A stretch of DNA of 64,000 nucleotides from Candidatus Babelota bacterium (GCA_023379005.1 JAMCTG010000005.1:62001-126000), one strand, 5' to 3'; numbered from the stretch's first letter, positions 35,362 through 44,239 are shown. Notes: a model not told the origin generated them from the letters alone. Translations and numbers: made by a program.

Positions 35362-36162
35362 TTAATTTTGACCCTTTTGAATCAAATAACAATAATCAAT
35401 TTTTTCAAAATCCACTAATGGCTGCAATTTTACTTCGTAATTAAGTCCTTTAATTTCGCAATATGTTACCTTGCCTATAGAAAAGCCTTGAGGGAAAATT
35501 AAACCTTGTCCGCTTGATAAAATTAGATCATCTAATTTAATATCATCTAAATGACTTACAAAATTTAATGAGATTTGATTTGTGCATTGTCCTTCACAAA
35601 TTCCGTGCACGTGAGAGCGACTAGAAAGAGCAGAAACTTTACAAGATTTATCTGTTATTAAAGTTACTTTGGACCAATATGGAAAAACTTCAGAAATTCT
35701 ACCTACTAAGAAATTTTTATAGATCACTGCCATATCAACATGCGCACCTTTTTGGCTACCAATATCAACTAAAAAGAAATGATTATCTATTGTTAGATTT
35801 TTAAAAATAACTTGAGCAAATAAATAATTTTGCGCTTCATATTGTTTTGTAAATTCTATAATTTCTTTTGTTTGATTTTCAAAATTTATTAATGCGTTTA
35901 ATTTAACATTTTCAGATTTTAGATTTTCAATTTCATTCAGTGCAGTCTGATGATCTTTATAAAGTTCTTTGTAAGCCTTTTTTTCTTCAAAAAATATTTT
36001 TATTTTCTGAGATGCAAAATTTTGTACCAATAAAAAAGGATACGCTGCTTTAGAAAAATAACTTTGCAGCGTACCGTTACTTATGTATTTATTAAATAAA
36101 AATAAAAATAAACAAATAAAAGTTAAAAAATAAGTTAACTTTATATTCTTTGGATAAATCAT
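35362..36162 (-). CDS. mreC: Rod shape-determining protein MreC
   Basis: 266 residues: an N-terminal membrane segment (LTYFLTFICLFLFLFN), a coiled coil (about 60-100) and the beta-rich periplasmic domain with FLVDIGSQKGAHVDMAVI, VGRISEVFPYWSKVTLITD and SGQGLIFPQGFSIGKV, all typical of MreC. It scaffolds peptidoglycan elongation with RodA, whose gene is at 57416. mreB and mreD are not adjacent. Its start region abuts palindromic repeats at 36165-36331. Confidence 0.93.
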   Translation of the reverse strand: MIYPKNIKLTYFLTFICLFLFLFNKYISNGTLQSYFSKAAYPFLLVQNFASQKIKIFFEEKKAYKELYKDHQTALNEIENLKSENVKLNALINFENQTKEIIEFTKQYEAQNYLFAQVIFKNLTIDNHFFLVDIGSQKGAHVDMAVIYKNFLVGRISEVFPYWSKVTLITDKSCKVSALSSRSHVHGICEGQCTNQISLNFVSHLDDIKLDDLILSSGQGLIFPQGFSIGKVTYCEIKGLNYEVKLQPLVDFEKIDYCYLIQKGQN

Positions 36163-36164
36163 CC

Positions 36165-36331
36165 TTCGCCCCTTCGATCTCTCGATACATCCGTCATTTT
36201 TTTAAAAATGCCGGACACTCGAGATGATCTGCTCATTAATGTTCATCCCAAGTAGACCAAAAGAGACGCCTGCCCGGCGAAGCTTACCAAGCCTGAATGG
36301 CATGGAATAAGCGTAGACGGGTAGCGAACCA
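36165..36331. repeat. Mosaic of palindromic repeat pieces between ssb and mreC
   Basis: Contains ATCCTTCG...CTCGATAC, a hairpin CCGTCATTTTTTTAAAAATGCCGG at 36191-36214 split by an A/T centre, CCCGGCGAAGCTTACCAAGCCTG (36272-36294, a diverged reverse copy of the second core of the large repeat at 37240) and GACGGGTAGCGAACCAT (36316-36332, end of element A). Confidence 0.7.
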
Positions 36332-36796
36332 TCAAAACGGCAGATCATCTCCAAAAGGTGGTTCATCTTTAAAACTTACACTTCCTGAAGCTTTTTTAGC
36401 TGTTTTCATTGCAGGAAGTTCATCGCCATCTTCAACTGCATTTGTATCATTAGAGTTTGAAGATCCAGAACCTAAAAATACAACTTTTTCAGCTACAATA
36501 GAATGTTTGCTGCGTTGTGTTCCGCTTGCTTCTTTCCAACTATCAAGCTTTAATCTACCTTCAACTAAAACAGGTCTACCTTTTTGCAAATATTGTTTGC
36601 AACTTTCAGCTTGCGGACCCCAAACATCGACATCTACAAAACAAACTTCTTGTACCATTGCACCTGTTTGTTTGTTTTTAAATTGACGATTAGATGCAAC
36701 ATTAAATTTGCAAACACCTTGGCCAGATTCAAGCTGCTTAAAATCTGGGTCTCTTGTCAAATTGCCAACTAAAATAATTCTGTTATAACCAGCCAT
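36332..36796 (-). CDS. ssb: Single-stranded DNA-binding protein
   Basis: 154 residues. The OB-fold spans residues 1-110 (MAGYNRIILVGNLTRDPDFK, CKFNVASNRQF, CFVDVDVWGPQAESC, LVEGRLKLDSW). A flexible linker rich in Ser, Asp and Lys leads to the acidic C-terminal tip GDDLPF used to recruit partner proteins. The stop is immediately followed by a repeat fragment. An isolated gene flanked by repeats. Confidence 0.96.
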   Translation of the reverse strand: MAGYNRIILVGNLTRDPDFKQLESGQGVCKFNVASNRQFKNKQTGAMVQEVCFVDVDVWGPQAESCKQYLQKGRPVLVEGRLKLDSWKEASGTQRSKHSIVAEKVVFLGSGSSNSNDTNAVEDGDELPAMKTAKKASGSVSFKDEPPFGDDLPF

Positions 36797-36854
36797 TATA
36801 GCCCTTCGTAGTTATTATTTTTTATAAACGTGTTTTTTAATTTAACAAATTTTT

Positions 36855-37382
36855 TTATAAAGAACAGCCCTTTTTGACAACTTCTTTAACTTTTTCAAGA
36901 TATTTTACTTCTTTTTCAAAATTATTATTTATTTGTCTAAGGTTTTTTAAATATTCTTGTAGTTTGTCTGATTTTGCATTATTTAAATCACATTTTTCTT
37001 GATCAATTAATTGGGTAAGTTGTTTTTGCGCCTCTAGGGAAAGTTGCGCATGGCGTTCAATTGCTTTTGTAGATCTTGTTAAAATATCTGCAAGCTCTTG
37101 ACCAATTTCACTTTTTAGATCATTTGTTTTTGTAGGCAATTTTTCTTTTTTGGGTTTTACAAAAGTTTCATTTGCAAAAAGACCTGCGCAAGCGAGAATA
37201 GTGAAACCCAACATCAACTTAAGAATATAAGATGATGTCGAAATTCCGCAACCCAGGCTTCGTTTATCCGGGCATTCAAGCTCGGCAAACTTCGCCGGGT
37301 TCTTGTCGCCTTTGATTCTATCCATGTCATAAAGTGCATGGTTTTGGCGACGGCGAATCAATGATAATCTTTTATGAGCCAT
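36855..37382 (-). CDS. Hypothetical membrane/coiled-coil protein whose 5' part is repeat sequence
   Basis: Two starts are possible. From the ATG at 37382 the protein has 175 residues and overlaps pgsA by 25 bases, but its first 50 residues (MAHKRLSLIRRRQNH to RSLGCG) are encoded by the GC-rich repeat at 37240-37357. From the ATG at 37214 it has 119 residues beginning MLGFTILACAGLFANETF, a leader-like segment. The rest is a helical, charged protein with a coiled coil and a final GCSL. Neither start has a strong ribosome site. Function unknown; SMART-type domains absent. Confidence 0.6.
   Translation of the reverse strand: MAHKRLSLIRRRQNHALYDMDRIKGDKNPAKFAELECPDKRSLGCGISTSSYILKLMLGFTILACAGLFANETFVKPKKEKLPTKTNDLKSEIGQELADILTRSTKAIERHAQLSLEAQKQLTQLIDQEKCDLNNAKSDKLQEYLKNLRQINNNFEKEVKYLEKVKEVVKKGCSL
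37240..37357. repeat. Large GC-rich repeat, copy R1 (inside a coding frame)
   Basis: Core 1 (ACCCAGGCTTCGTTTATCC, 37251-37269) and core 2 (starting CTCGGCAAACTTCGCCGGGT at 37281) are shared with R2 (41000-41170) and, reversed, R3 (46781-46931). The end TTTTGGCGACGGCGA matches R3. R1 lacks the GGCGCTCAG...GAGCGG hairpin found between the cores in R2 and R3. It ends at the pgsA stop codon and reads open on the minus strand into the gene at 36855. Confidence 0.85.
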
Positions 37383-37939
37383 GATAATAATCCTTTGTAA
37401 CCAATGAATGCATAATGTAAAAATGATACACCAATTGAAGCTAAAACAACATAAAAAACAAAATAATATGTCTTTATTGGTACCCAATGGAAAATCATAC
37501 ATGATATAAGCCATGCAATAAAACATGTTTGAATAACTGCTGCAGCTTTACCAACAAAAGTTGGTTTTATATCAATCACATGACCAACTAATCCTAAATA
37601 AAATGCACCTAGGACTAATAAGATTTCTTTAATTAAAACAAAATAAACAAAAGATAATGGAACTTTAAAGACAGGAATTTCTACAAATGCGAGCGTGGTA
37701 TAACATGAAATTGTTAAAATTTTATCAGCGATCGGGTCCAAGCATGCACCTAAAAATGTTTGTTCGCCTCTAATTCTTGCAATTGCTCCATCAAGAACAT
37801 CGGTAATCATTGCGACTGAAAATAAAATGCCTGCAATAATCCAATAATTTAAAACCATACTTGTCACAATGAATGGCACTAAAATAATTCGAATTAAAGT
37901 TAAAACATTTGGGATTGTAATATTATTTTTAATCAACAA
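37358..37939 (-). CDS. pgsA: CDP-diacylglycerol-glycerol-3-phosphate 3-phosphatidyltransferase
   Basis: 193 residues with about four to five membrane segments. The CDP-alcohol phosphotransferase signature D-G-x2-A-R-x8-G-x3-D-x3-D is seen as DVLDGAIARIRGEQTFLGACLDPIADK near residues 44-70. N-terminal NVLTLIRIILVPF is typical of PgsA. It makes phosphatidylglycerol phosphate. The start overlaps mnmA by 11 bases. The stop coincides with the edge of repeat R1. Confidence 0.92.
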   Translation of the reverse strand: MLIKNNITIPNVLTLIRIILVPFIVTSMVLNYWIIAGILFSVAMITDVLDGAIARIRGEQTFLGACLDPIADKILTISCYTTLAFVEIPVFKVPLSFVYFVLIKEILLVLGAFYLGLVGHVIDIKPTFVGKAAAVIQTCFIAWLISCMIFHWVPIKTYYFVFYVVLASIGVSFLHYAFIGYKGLLSWLIKDYH

Positions 37940-38981
37940 TAACTCCAGAACCTAAACAGTAATCATCTTTGTAAAAGGCGGCAAATTGTCCCGGAGCAAT
38001 ACCTTGATCATTTTCAGACAACTGAACAAAAAATTTGTCCTCGCTAATCTTTTGTATTGTACAATTATGCATTGAAGCTCCATGACGCAATTTAACTTTT
38101 AAATCTTTAAATTGTATCGGGTCAATTATCCAATTACAATCTTGGATGAAAAATTTATCACGCACTTTATTTTCTGTATAGTATTGTTTTGACACAAAAA
38201 CAGTATTCGATGCAATATCTTTTTTTACAACGTACCAAGGACCGCCAGAAAGCCCGCTTCCTTGCCTTTGTCCAATAGTATGGAACCAGTACCCTTTATG
38301 TTGTCCCAAAACTTTTCCAGTTTCAAATTCAACCAATTTTCCAGGAAGTTCACCTACATGATGTTTAATAAAGTCGTTATATTTTAATTTTCCCAAAAAG
38401 CATATACCTTGGCTGTCTTTTCTGCTTTTTGTCGGCAGATCAAACTTTTGGGCCAATTCACGCACTGCAGGCTTATTAAATTCTCCAATAGGAAAAAGTG
38501 CACGAGAAATCTGATTTTTGGTCAATTTTGAAAGGAAATATGTTTGGTCCTTGATAGCATCAGGGCTAGATTTTAGATAAAATAGGCCATCTTTTTCTGC
38601 TACCTGGGCATAATGGCCTGTGGCTACTTTTTCAAATTCTGGGCCTATTTTTGAAAAAAATGCGCCAAATTTTATATGCTGATTACATAAGATATCAGGA
38701 TTTGGGGTACGACCAGCCTTAACCTCTTTAATTACATAAGAGACAATAGTGTCCCAATACTCTTTTTGTAAAGAGACAACTTCCAGCTTAACTCCCAATT
38801 TTTCACATGTTGCCTGAACATAATTTAAGTCTTCTTGCCATGGGCAGGTACCCAGGAAAGAAAGTTCATCTTCAAGCCAAATTTTAAGGTAAAAGGCGGT
38901 AATATCATGCCCTTGATCTTGTAACAATTTTAGAGCTACTGAACTATCAACCCCGCCAGAAACTAATACAGCTATCTTCAT
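37929..38981 (-). CDS. mnmA: tRNA-specific 2-thiouridylase MnmA
   Basis: 350 residues from the ATG at 38981 (MKIAVLVSGGVDSSVAL); an upstream in-frame Met would add 13 residues not found in the family. The PP-loop SGGVDSSV opens the protein, the first catalytic Cys is in PDILCNQHIKFG near 95, and the second in DSQGICFLGK near 190. It installs s2U34 in Lys, Glu and Gln tRNAs. It overlaps pgsA at the 3' end, forming a two-gene operon. Confidence 0.95.
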   Translation of the reverse strand: MKIAVLVSGGVDSSVALKLLQDQGHDITAFYLKIWLEDELSFLGTCPWQEDLNYVQATCEKLGVKLEVVSLQKEYWDTIVSYVIKEVKAGRTPNPDILCNQHIKFGAFFSKIGPEFEKVATGHYAQVAEKDGLFYLKSSPDAIKDQTYFLSKLTKNQISRALFPIGEFNKPAVRELAQKFDLPTKSRKDSQGICFLGKLKYNDFIKHHVGELPGKLVEFETGKVLGQHKGYWFHTIGQRQGSGLSGGPWYVVKKDIASNTVFVSKQYYTENKVRDKFFIQDCNWIIDPIQFKDLKVKLRHGASMHNCTIQKISEDKFFVQLSENDQGIAPGQFAAFYKDDYCLGSGVIVD

Positions 38982-39099
38982 AATTCTATTAGTATATATC
39001 AAAAACATGTTTTTTGGCAAAAATCAGGTAAGTGACGATTGGACAAAATTCAAAAAATATGACAGACTGAATATTGTTAATTCATAAAATGGAGTTTAT

Positions 39100-39642
39100 A
39101 TGAATTTTAAATATCTTTTAACTTTACCCTTATTTTTATTTTCTTTAAATGCAATGGAACATAATTCTAAAAAGAAAAATGTTTTTTTTGAATTTATAAA
39201 ATCTATAGATCCTAAAATGCAGCCAGTTTATAAAAATGAGCCTATTAGTTTCAAGAGAAAAATGTTAGGAATGCTCTGGGGCGGTAGCGAAATTATTGCT
39301 TACAACGCAAATAAAGAAAAAATTGGTTTTGTAACACATGGACCACTATTTGGTTATATAGCTGAGATACGCGTATTCAACCCAAAAAATGATGAAGCAA
39401 TTACCATTGCATTATTTAAAAAAACAATAAAAAAATTCAAAAATGAAGGTCATAAAGGTGCGGGTTTCTATTTGAGAAATGTTGATTTACCAAATAAATT
39501 TTTCGATAAATTAGGTATTATTCAGCACGACACCATATTTGGACTCGCAGGTTATTATGATATTGCTGCTCAGTCACAATTAAAAAAACAACAAAAAGAA
39601 TTAATGCACGAAAAAAATATATTTAATGGCTCGTCTTTTTAA
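39100..39642 (+). CDS. Secreted hypothetical protein, possibly GNAT-like, 180 aa
   Basis: A leader ends SLNAMEHNS. The body has a stretch that could be a degenerate acetyltransferase: IGFVTHGPLFGYIAEIRVFN near residue 75, then a helix with GHKGAGFYLRN and NKFFDKLGI near 140, but the acetyl-CoA loop RxxGxG/A is not evident. TGGAG stands before the start. No other domain is recognised. It precedes a fragment (39627) and two more exported proteins. Confidence 0.7.
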   Translation: MNFKYLLTLPLFLFSLNAMEHNSKKKNVFFEFIKSIDPKMQPVYKNEPISFKRKMLGMLWGGSEIIAYNANKEKIGFVTHGPLFGYIAEIRVFNPKNDEAITIALFKKTIKKFKNEGHKGAGFYLRNVDLPNKFFDKLGIIQHDTIFGLAGYYDIAAQSQLKKQQKELMHEKNIFNGSSF

Positions 39643-39809
39643 ACGATATTAAGTTAAAGGCTAGGCAATTCCTATTAAGAAAAGAAATTGTCGAAGATGA
39701 GTCTTTTTCTATAACTATTTTTAACAAAAAACATGAAGTAAAAATTAAACTCTATAAAATAAAAAAAGATGTTTTAAAACATTTGATCAAAACATTGGCC
39801 AAGAATTAA
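39627..39809 (+). pseudogene. Start-less coding remnant, about 60 codons
   Basis: An open frame from 39627 to a stop at 39809 reads as plausible protein (KARQFLLRKEIVEDESF, FNKKHEVKIKLYKIKK, HLIKTLAKN) but has no ATG, GTG or TTG start. It may be the tail of a decayed gene. No family recognised. Confidence 0.3.
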
Positions 39810-39910
39810 AACAGACGATTTCTGAGTTTTCTGAAAAGATTTAACCAAATTGACAATTTTTTAATTTCTGGTAGAATAAAAATTATAATTTTAAATAACT
39901 TGGAGGTTAT

Positions 39911-40519
39911 ATGAAATTAATACAGTTTTTAATATTATCTTTATTTGCATTACCTTTAAATGCAATGGAACATGATCATTACGATCCATGGTATAACAAA
40001 ACAGAGACATATAAAAATTTTAAAATTTGGAATGAAACCAATTTATTAAAAGCTTGTAAAAAAAATTCATCCTTTCAAGCGAAAGCATCTATTTTTATGG
40101 GTGCAGGTACTAATCATGGTGCCAAAATAGACATGAAAGAATTAGTTTCTGTTTTAAAAAGTAATAATAAGCTTGCATGGAATTATGTCGAGCCATTGTT
40201 AAATAAAACGGACGAAGGTCTTTCACCAAGAGATCTTACAGATTTAATAAATACAAGACAAACGTTAACAAAAAAACGTAAAATTCTTCCATTATTATTA
40301 AATAAAGCTAATATCGATGATGTAACAAACAAGACAAATGAGCTTATTAGTGGAATATCATCTGCAAAACGAAGAAAAAATTCTATAACCGAAAAAGAAG
40401 TCTTAGAAATTTTATATCCAGAACCAACTTATTCAAAGATTATCAGAGAAATAAGAAATACGGCTTTATGGGCGGTAATTGGGACGTGGGCACTGGTTAC
40501 AATTATTAAAAAAAAATAA
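39911..40519 (+). CDS. Secreted hypothetical protein with C-terminal membrane segment, 202 aa
   Basis: The leader MKLIQFLILSLFALPLNAMEHD closely resembles those of the two neighbours. The middle is helical and polar (LVSVLKSNNKLAWNYVEPLLN, SPRDLTDLINTRQTLTKKRK). A C-terminal hydrophobic segment (TALWAVIGTWALVTII) followed by KKK suggests a membrane anchor. TTGGAGG precedes the start. Cotranscribed with 40545-40859. Function unknown. Confidence 0.75.
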   Translation: MKLIQFLILSLFALPLNAMEHDHYDPWYNKTETYKNFKIWNETNLLKACKKNSSFQAKASIFMGAGTNHGAKIDMKELVSVLKSNNKLAWNYVEPLLNKTDEGLSPRDLTDLINTRQTLTKKRKILPLLLNKANIDDVTNKTNELISGISSAKRRKNSITEKEVLEILYPEPTYSKIIREIRNTALWAVIGTWALVTIIKKK

Positions 40520-40544
40520 TAACGAACTATATGGAGTTATAAAT

Positions 40545-40859
40545 ATGAAATTAAAATACTTATTAACAATATCAATTCTTGGTTTTTCTTTAAATGCTGT
40601 TGAAAATGATTCTTTCGATCAATGGTTTCATGATGCAATTTATGAGCAATATAAAAAACAAGAAGCTCAAATAATCAATACAAAAGATACAAAAATAGCA
40701 CCGGTAGAAAAAGCTGACAAAAAAGAGCAAGAAAAAAAAGAAAATAAATCTGAATCTAAATTTGATGACGAAACTAAAAAAACTGCTCTTGTAGTTGCTG
40801 GATGCGCTGTTGTAAGTATAGTGCACGGTATTCTAGTTGAAATATCAAAAACTAAATAA
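40545..40859 (+). CDS. Small secreted protein with C-terminal membrane segment, 104 aa
   Basis: The start at 40545 is preceded by ATGGAG at 8 bases; a longer upstream frame overlaps the previous gene and is rejected. Leader MKLKYLLTISILGFSLNAVEND (Val in place of the usual Met). A charged Lys/Glu-rich linker is followed by a hydrophobic segment (ALVVAGCAVVSIVHGILV) and a short basic tail. It shares its plan with the gene just upstream (leader, polar middle, tail anchor). Function unknown. Confidence 0.72.
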   Translation: MKLKYLLTISILGFSLNAVENDSFDQWFHDAIYEQYKKQEAQIINTKDTKIAPVEKADKKEQEKKENKSESKFDDETKKTALVVAGCAVVSIVHGILVEISKTK

Positions 40860-40999
40860 CATTATTTTTTATTTTAAATTTTAAAGGCCCCTATTTAATC
40901 TCATGTGTCAATTAAAATTCAAAAGTATTTAAAATAAAATATTTTTATTCGGCAGACTTCTATTGCAATTTGTATAAAATATTGTTATTTTATAATAAA

Positions 41000-41170
41000 T
41001 GATGTCATGGCGACCCAGGCTTCGTTTATCCCCAAGCCTCTAGGTTTGGCGCTCAGAATATGAGCGGCCTTTCCGTCGTCGCCAAGGCTATGCCGGACGC
41101 GACAGGCTCGGCAAACTTCGCCGGGTTCTTGCCACCTACAATCAAAATGGATTTGATTGAGGCGACTGCG
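41000..41170. repeat. Large GC-rich repeat, copy R2
   Basis: In the 430-base gap 40860-41289, which has no gene. Core 1 at 41013-41031 and core 2 from 41107 are the same as in R1. Between them lies TTGGCGCTCAGAATATGAGCGG, a hairpin shared with R3, plus about 40 bases unique to R2 (CCGTCGTCGCCAAGGC...). The flanks of the gap are AT-rich with nothing recognisable apart from a GGCTAGTGCC...GGCGCTAGCC hairpin at 41197-41220. Confidence 0.85.
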
Positions 41171-41289
41171 AAAAATTTGAATACTCCTTATTCAAGGCTA
41201 GTGCCTTTCTGGCGCTAGCCATTTTCTTTTAGAAAAATAATTTTTTTGCTAAGATATTGTATTATCTTGTATCTTAAAATAAAGCCAAT

Positions 41290-42936
41290 ATGAATGTTAT
41301 TGAAAAAATAAAAGAACTAATCTTTTCACAGATCCAATCTATTTTTAAATTAGAACAAAGTCAGCTTAAAAATATTGAAGTTTCCTTAATCACCGACGAT
41401 AGTAAACAACAGTTTGGTGACATGACTACTAATGCAGCTATGGTCTTAGCAAGGGAATTGAAAAAAAATCCTAGAGAATTAGCGCAAAATTTAATTAAAT
41501 CTGTAGAGCATGAATATATAGAAAAATTAGAACTTGCAGGTCCAGGTTTTGTAAATATTTTCTTGTCGGCAAAGGCATTAAAACAATTAGCCTTAGAATT
41601 GTATGTACAAAAAGATAAATTCTACCAAACAGAAACATGTCCAAAAATCAATTATAACGTAGAATTTGTAAGTGCTAACCCTACAGGCCCTCTACACCTT
41701 GGTCACGGCCGTGGCGGCATAATAGGCGACGTTTTTGGCAATGTTATAAGATTTCTGTCCGACCAAGCAACAAAAGAATTTTATATAAACGATGCCGGTT
41801 CACAAATTCAAAAATTAGGACATTCGTTTAAAGTAAGATGCTTGCAAAACTTAGGGGAAACTGCAGAACTTCCTGAAGAAGGATATCAAGGCCAATATTT
41901 AGTTGAATTAGCCGAAAAATTTGTAAAACAACACGGAAATAAATTAAAAGAATATCCAGATGAAATTTTTGCGCGATACGCAAAAGAACAAATGCTTAAA
42001 AACATCGAAAATACTTTAAAAAAATATGGGATTCATTTTGATGTTTGGTTTTCTGAAAAAACTTTGCATGACGACGGCTCTATTGAAAAAGCTTTAGAAT
42101 TGTTAAAAAGTAAAAATTTTACTTACGAAAAAGAAGGCGCAGTTTGGTTTAAGTCTACAGAATTTGCCGATGACAAAGATCGTGTTTTGAAAAAACAAAA
42201 TGGTGAACTTACTTATGTTGCTGCAGACATTGCCTATCTACAAAACAAATTTGCTCGTGGATACAATAAATTAGTAATGGTCCTAGGACAAGATCACCAT
42301 AGTTATGTGACAAGATTAAAAGGTATTTGCCAGGCACTTGGTTATGACCCAGAAAAATTGCATATTATTTTGTATCAACTAGTCACACTTAAAGAAAGTG
42401 GGACAGTTTTAAAAATGTCTAAACGTAAAGGCCGAGGAATAACTCTGGAAGATGTTATTGATGAAGTTGGAACGGACGTTGCAAGATTCTTTTATTTAAA
42501 CAGAAAAGCTGATGCGCATTTAGAATTTGATATTGATTTAGCATTAAAGCATACAGAAGAAAATCCTGTTTATTATGTGCAATATGCGTACGTGCGAACA
42601 AAAAGTATTTTAAATAAAGCAAAAGAGATTGATAGCTTAAAAAATATTAACGAGCATGATTTAAAAAATCTGGAAAGTGAAAAAGGATTACTTAAAAAAA
42701 TAGTTCATTTAAAAGATATTTTAGAAGTTATAGAAGCGACATATCAAACTCATCTGCTTACATATTACACAATCGAACTTTGCCAAACGTTCCACTCTTA
42801 CTATGCGCAGCATAAAGTTATTGATGAAAAAGATATTTTAACAAGTAGAACAAGACTTGCAATGATGCAACTTTTAAGTGAAAACTTAAAGCGTTGCTTT
42901 AACATTTTGGGAATCAGTAGTCCAGAAAGTATGTGA
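41290..42936 (+). CDS. argS: Arginyl-tRNA synthetase
   Basis: 548 residues, class I synthetase. HIGH motif is PTGPLHLGHGRGG near residue 130, the KMSKS-type motif is LKMSKRKGRG near 376 (K-M-S-K-R), and the C-terminal DALR anticodon-binding domain closes with RLAMMQLLSENLKRCFNILGI. The N-terminal additional domain (MNVIEKIKELIFSQI...) is present. It charges tRNA-Arg. Isolated gene between repeat R2 and a terminator. Confidence 0.96.
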   Translation: MNVIEKIKELIFSQIQSIFKLEQSQLKNIEVSLITDDSKQQFGDMTTNAAMVLARELKKNPRELAQNLIKSVEHEYIEKLELAGPGFVNIFLSAKALKQLALELYVQKDKFYQTETCPKINYNVEFVSANPTGPLHLGHGRGGIIGDVFGNVIRFLSDQATKEFYINDAGSQIQKLGHSFKVRCLQNLGETAELPEEGYQGQYLVELAEKFVKQHGNKLKEYPDEIFARYAKEQMLKNIENTLKKYGIHFDVWFSEKTLHDDGSIEKALELLKSKNFTYEKEGAVWFKSTEFADDKDRVLKKQNGELTYVAADIAYLQNKFARGYNKLVMVLGQDHHSYVTRLKGICQALGYDPEKLHIILYQLVTLKESGTVLKMSKRKGRGITLEDVIDEVGTDVARFFYLNRKADAHLEFDIDLALKHTEENPVYYVQYAYVRTKSILNKAKEIDSLKNINEHDLKNLESEKGLLKKIVHLKDILEVIEATYQTHLLTYYTIELCQTFHSYYAQHKVIDEKDILTSRTRLAMMQLLSENLKRCFNILGISSPESM

Positions 42937-42937
42937 A

Positions 42938-42963
42938 AAAGGGCGCATGGAATGGCGCCCTTT
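42938..42963. terminator. Intrinsic terminator after argS
   Basis: Stem AAAGGGCGC / GGCGCCCTTT with a short loop, immediately after the argS stop and before the convergent gene at 42998. Confidence 0.85.
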
Positions 42964-42997
42964 ATAATCGAATTTTTAAAAAAAATTTTATTAGATT

Positions 42998-43417
42998 TTA
43001 CTCCTTAAACATCGAGCCAACCGCTTGTTTAATTTGACTCATGCAACATGCAATTATATAAAATGCTTGATCTTCATTTAATTTTCTACAATTTAAATTA
43101 TCTAACTGTGTAAATAAATATAATTTTGACAATTCAGCAATCATTTTTTTTGTAACTCCAGATTCAGTATTCATTACTTCATCCATAGTAATTTGTTTAT
43201 TTTGTAAATACTCATTTCTTTTTTTAAGTAATTTATCTAGATTCGCCAATATTTCTTCACCAGTTGGTTCTGATGAACCTTGAGTTATAATATTTTCAAA
43301 AGAGATTTCAGAAACAGTGCTAGTTTCTTCTTTTGATTGATTAGATTGCATTGCCAGTGGTTGTTGCATTGCGAATAAATTTTGACTACATAAAATAATC
43401 AAAAATAATTTTTTCAT
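42998..43417 (-). CDS. Hypothetical secreted protein, 139 aa
   Basis: Leader MKKLFLIILCSQNLFAMQQ, then a Ser/Thr/Glu-rich stretch and a helical domain (LLKKRNEYLQNKQITMDEVMN, IAELSKLYLFTQLDNLNCRKL, IIACCMSQIKQAVGSMF). The helix pattern recalls the N-terminal part of the ankyrin proteins upstream (LDKLLKKRNEYL compares with IRNLINRKDDLIKTLK) but no ankyrin repeat follows. AAAGGA lies before the ATG on the minus strand. Function unknown. Confidence 0.7.
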   Translation of the reverse strand: MKKLFLIILCSQNLFAMQQPLAMQSNQSKEETSTVSEISFENIITQGSSEPTGEEILANLDKLLKKRNEYLQNKQITMDEVMNTESGVTKKMIAELSKLYLFTQLDNLNCRKLNEDQAFYIIACCMSQIKQAVGSMFKE

Positions 43418-43453
43418 AAGTGTCCTTTTTATTAAGATTTCTTATTAATTTAT

Positions 43454-44137
43454 TTAATAATTTAATTTTTTCAATTCATCGCCAGTCATTGCGCCTTTTG
43501 AAATCATAAAATCACGAACTGCTTTCGGGCTGGCAAAATCAAGAGCTGTGTGGCCATTATCTGTCATGGTATTAATTTTTGCTCCATTATTTAATAATAG
43601 TTGTATGACGTGTATTTTTAACTTAGCATCAACTGGTTTGAAATCAGCTAAATTTCTTGCTCTTGCTATAATCATTAAAGGAGTGTAATCACAATTAACT
43701 TTTTTATTAGGGTTTGATAGATACAAAAGAATTTGTATTACATCTTCATTGAGTAAGAAATTATCTTCAACAAACTCATAAAGTGACCATAATTTCATTA
43801 TATCTTCTTCTGAATGATAAACTTTATTAAATTCAAAGGCAATTTTACGAAGTATTATTTCCTTATTGTGTGAAATGAAATTAACTATTTTGTTTTTTTG
43901 AGCAAATAATTTCTTTATGTTATTTAACATTGAAGGCAATGATGCACTTGCATCATTTTCTATAATATTTTCAAAAGAAGACATTGCTAGGATGTTATTA
44001 TTTTTTTTGAGATTTTTAATTTCTATAAGTAAGTCTTTAATATCTGACCATCTTTTATCGGAATGTAAATCACTATCCATTGATATAATGTTGGAAAATA
44101 AAAAAAAGAATTGAATTAAAAAAAATTTTTTACACAT
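43454..44137 (-). CDS. Secreted ankyrin-repeat protein, 227 aa
   Basis: Leader ending SNIISMDSD. A helical N-terminal domain with LLIEIKNLKKNNNILA and MLNNIKKLFAQKNKIVNFISHN is followed by ankyrin repeats from about 130 (LLNEDVIQILLYLSNPNKKVNCDYTPLMIIARA; VIQLLLNNGAKINTMTDNGHTALDFA) and a closing ISKGAMTGDELKKLN. This N-domain/ankyrin plan is repeated in the next five genes. Probably host-directed; target unknown. Confidence 0.83.
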   Translation of the reverse strand: MCKKFFLIQFFFLFSNIISMDSDLHSDKRWSDIKDLLIEIKNLKKNNNILAMSSFENIIENDASASLPSMLNNIKKLFAQKNKIVNFISHNKEIILRKIAFEFNKVYHSEEDIMKLWSLYEFVEDNFLLNEDVIQILLYLSNPNKKVNCDYTPLMIIARARNLADFKPVDAKLKIHVIQLLLNNGAKINTMTDNGHTALDFASPKAVRDFMISKGAMTGDELKKLNY

Positions 44138-44239
44138 AATAAATCCTTGCGCATTAAAAACCGCTATAATGTAGCATATTTATACTGCTTCGCCAAAAAA
44201 ATTATAGAGTTTTATTAGATACATTGCGAAAGGGGAAAA

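Noticed and set aside
36165-36331. Insertion sequence
   Set aside because: No transposase frame or paired terminal repeats flank the palindromic pieces.
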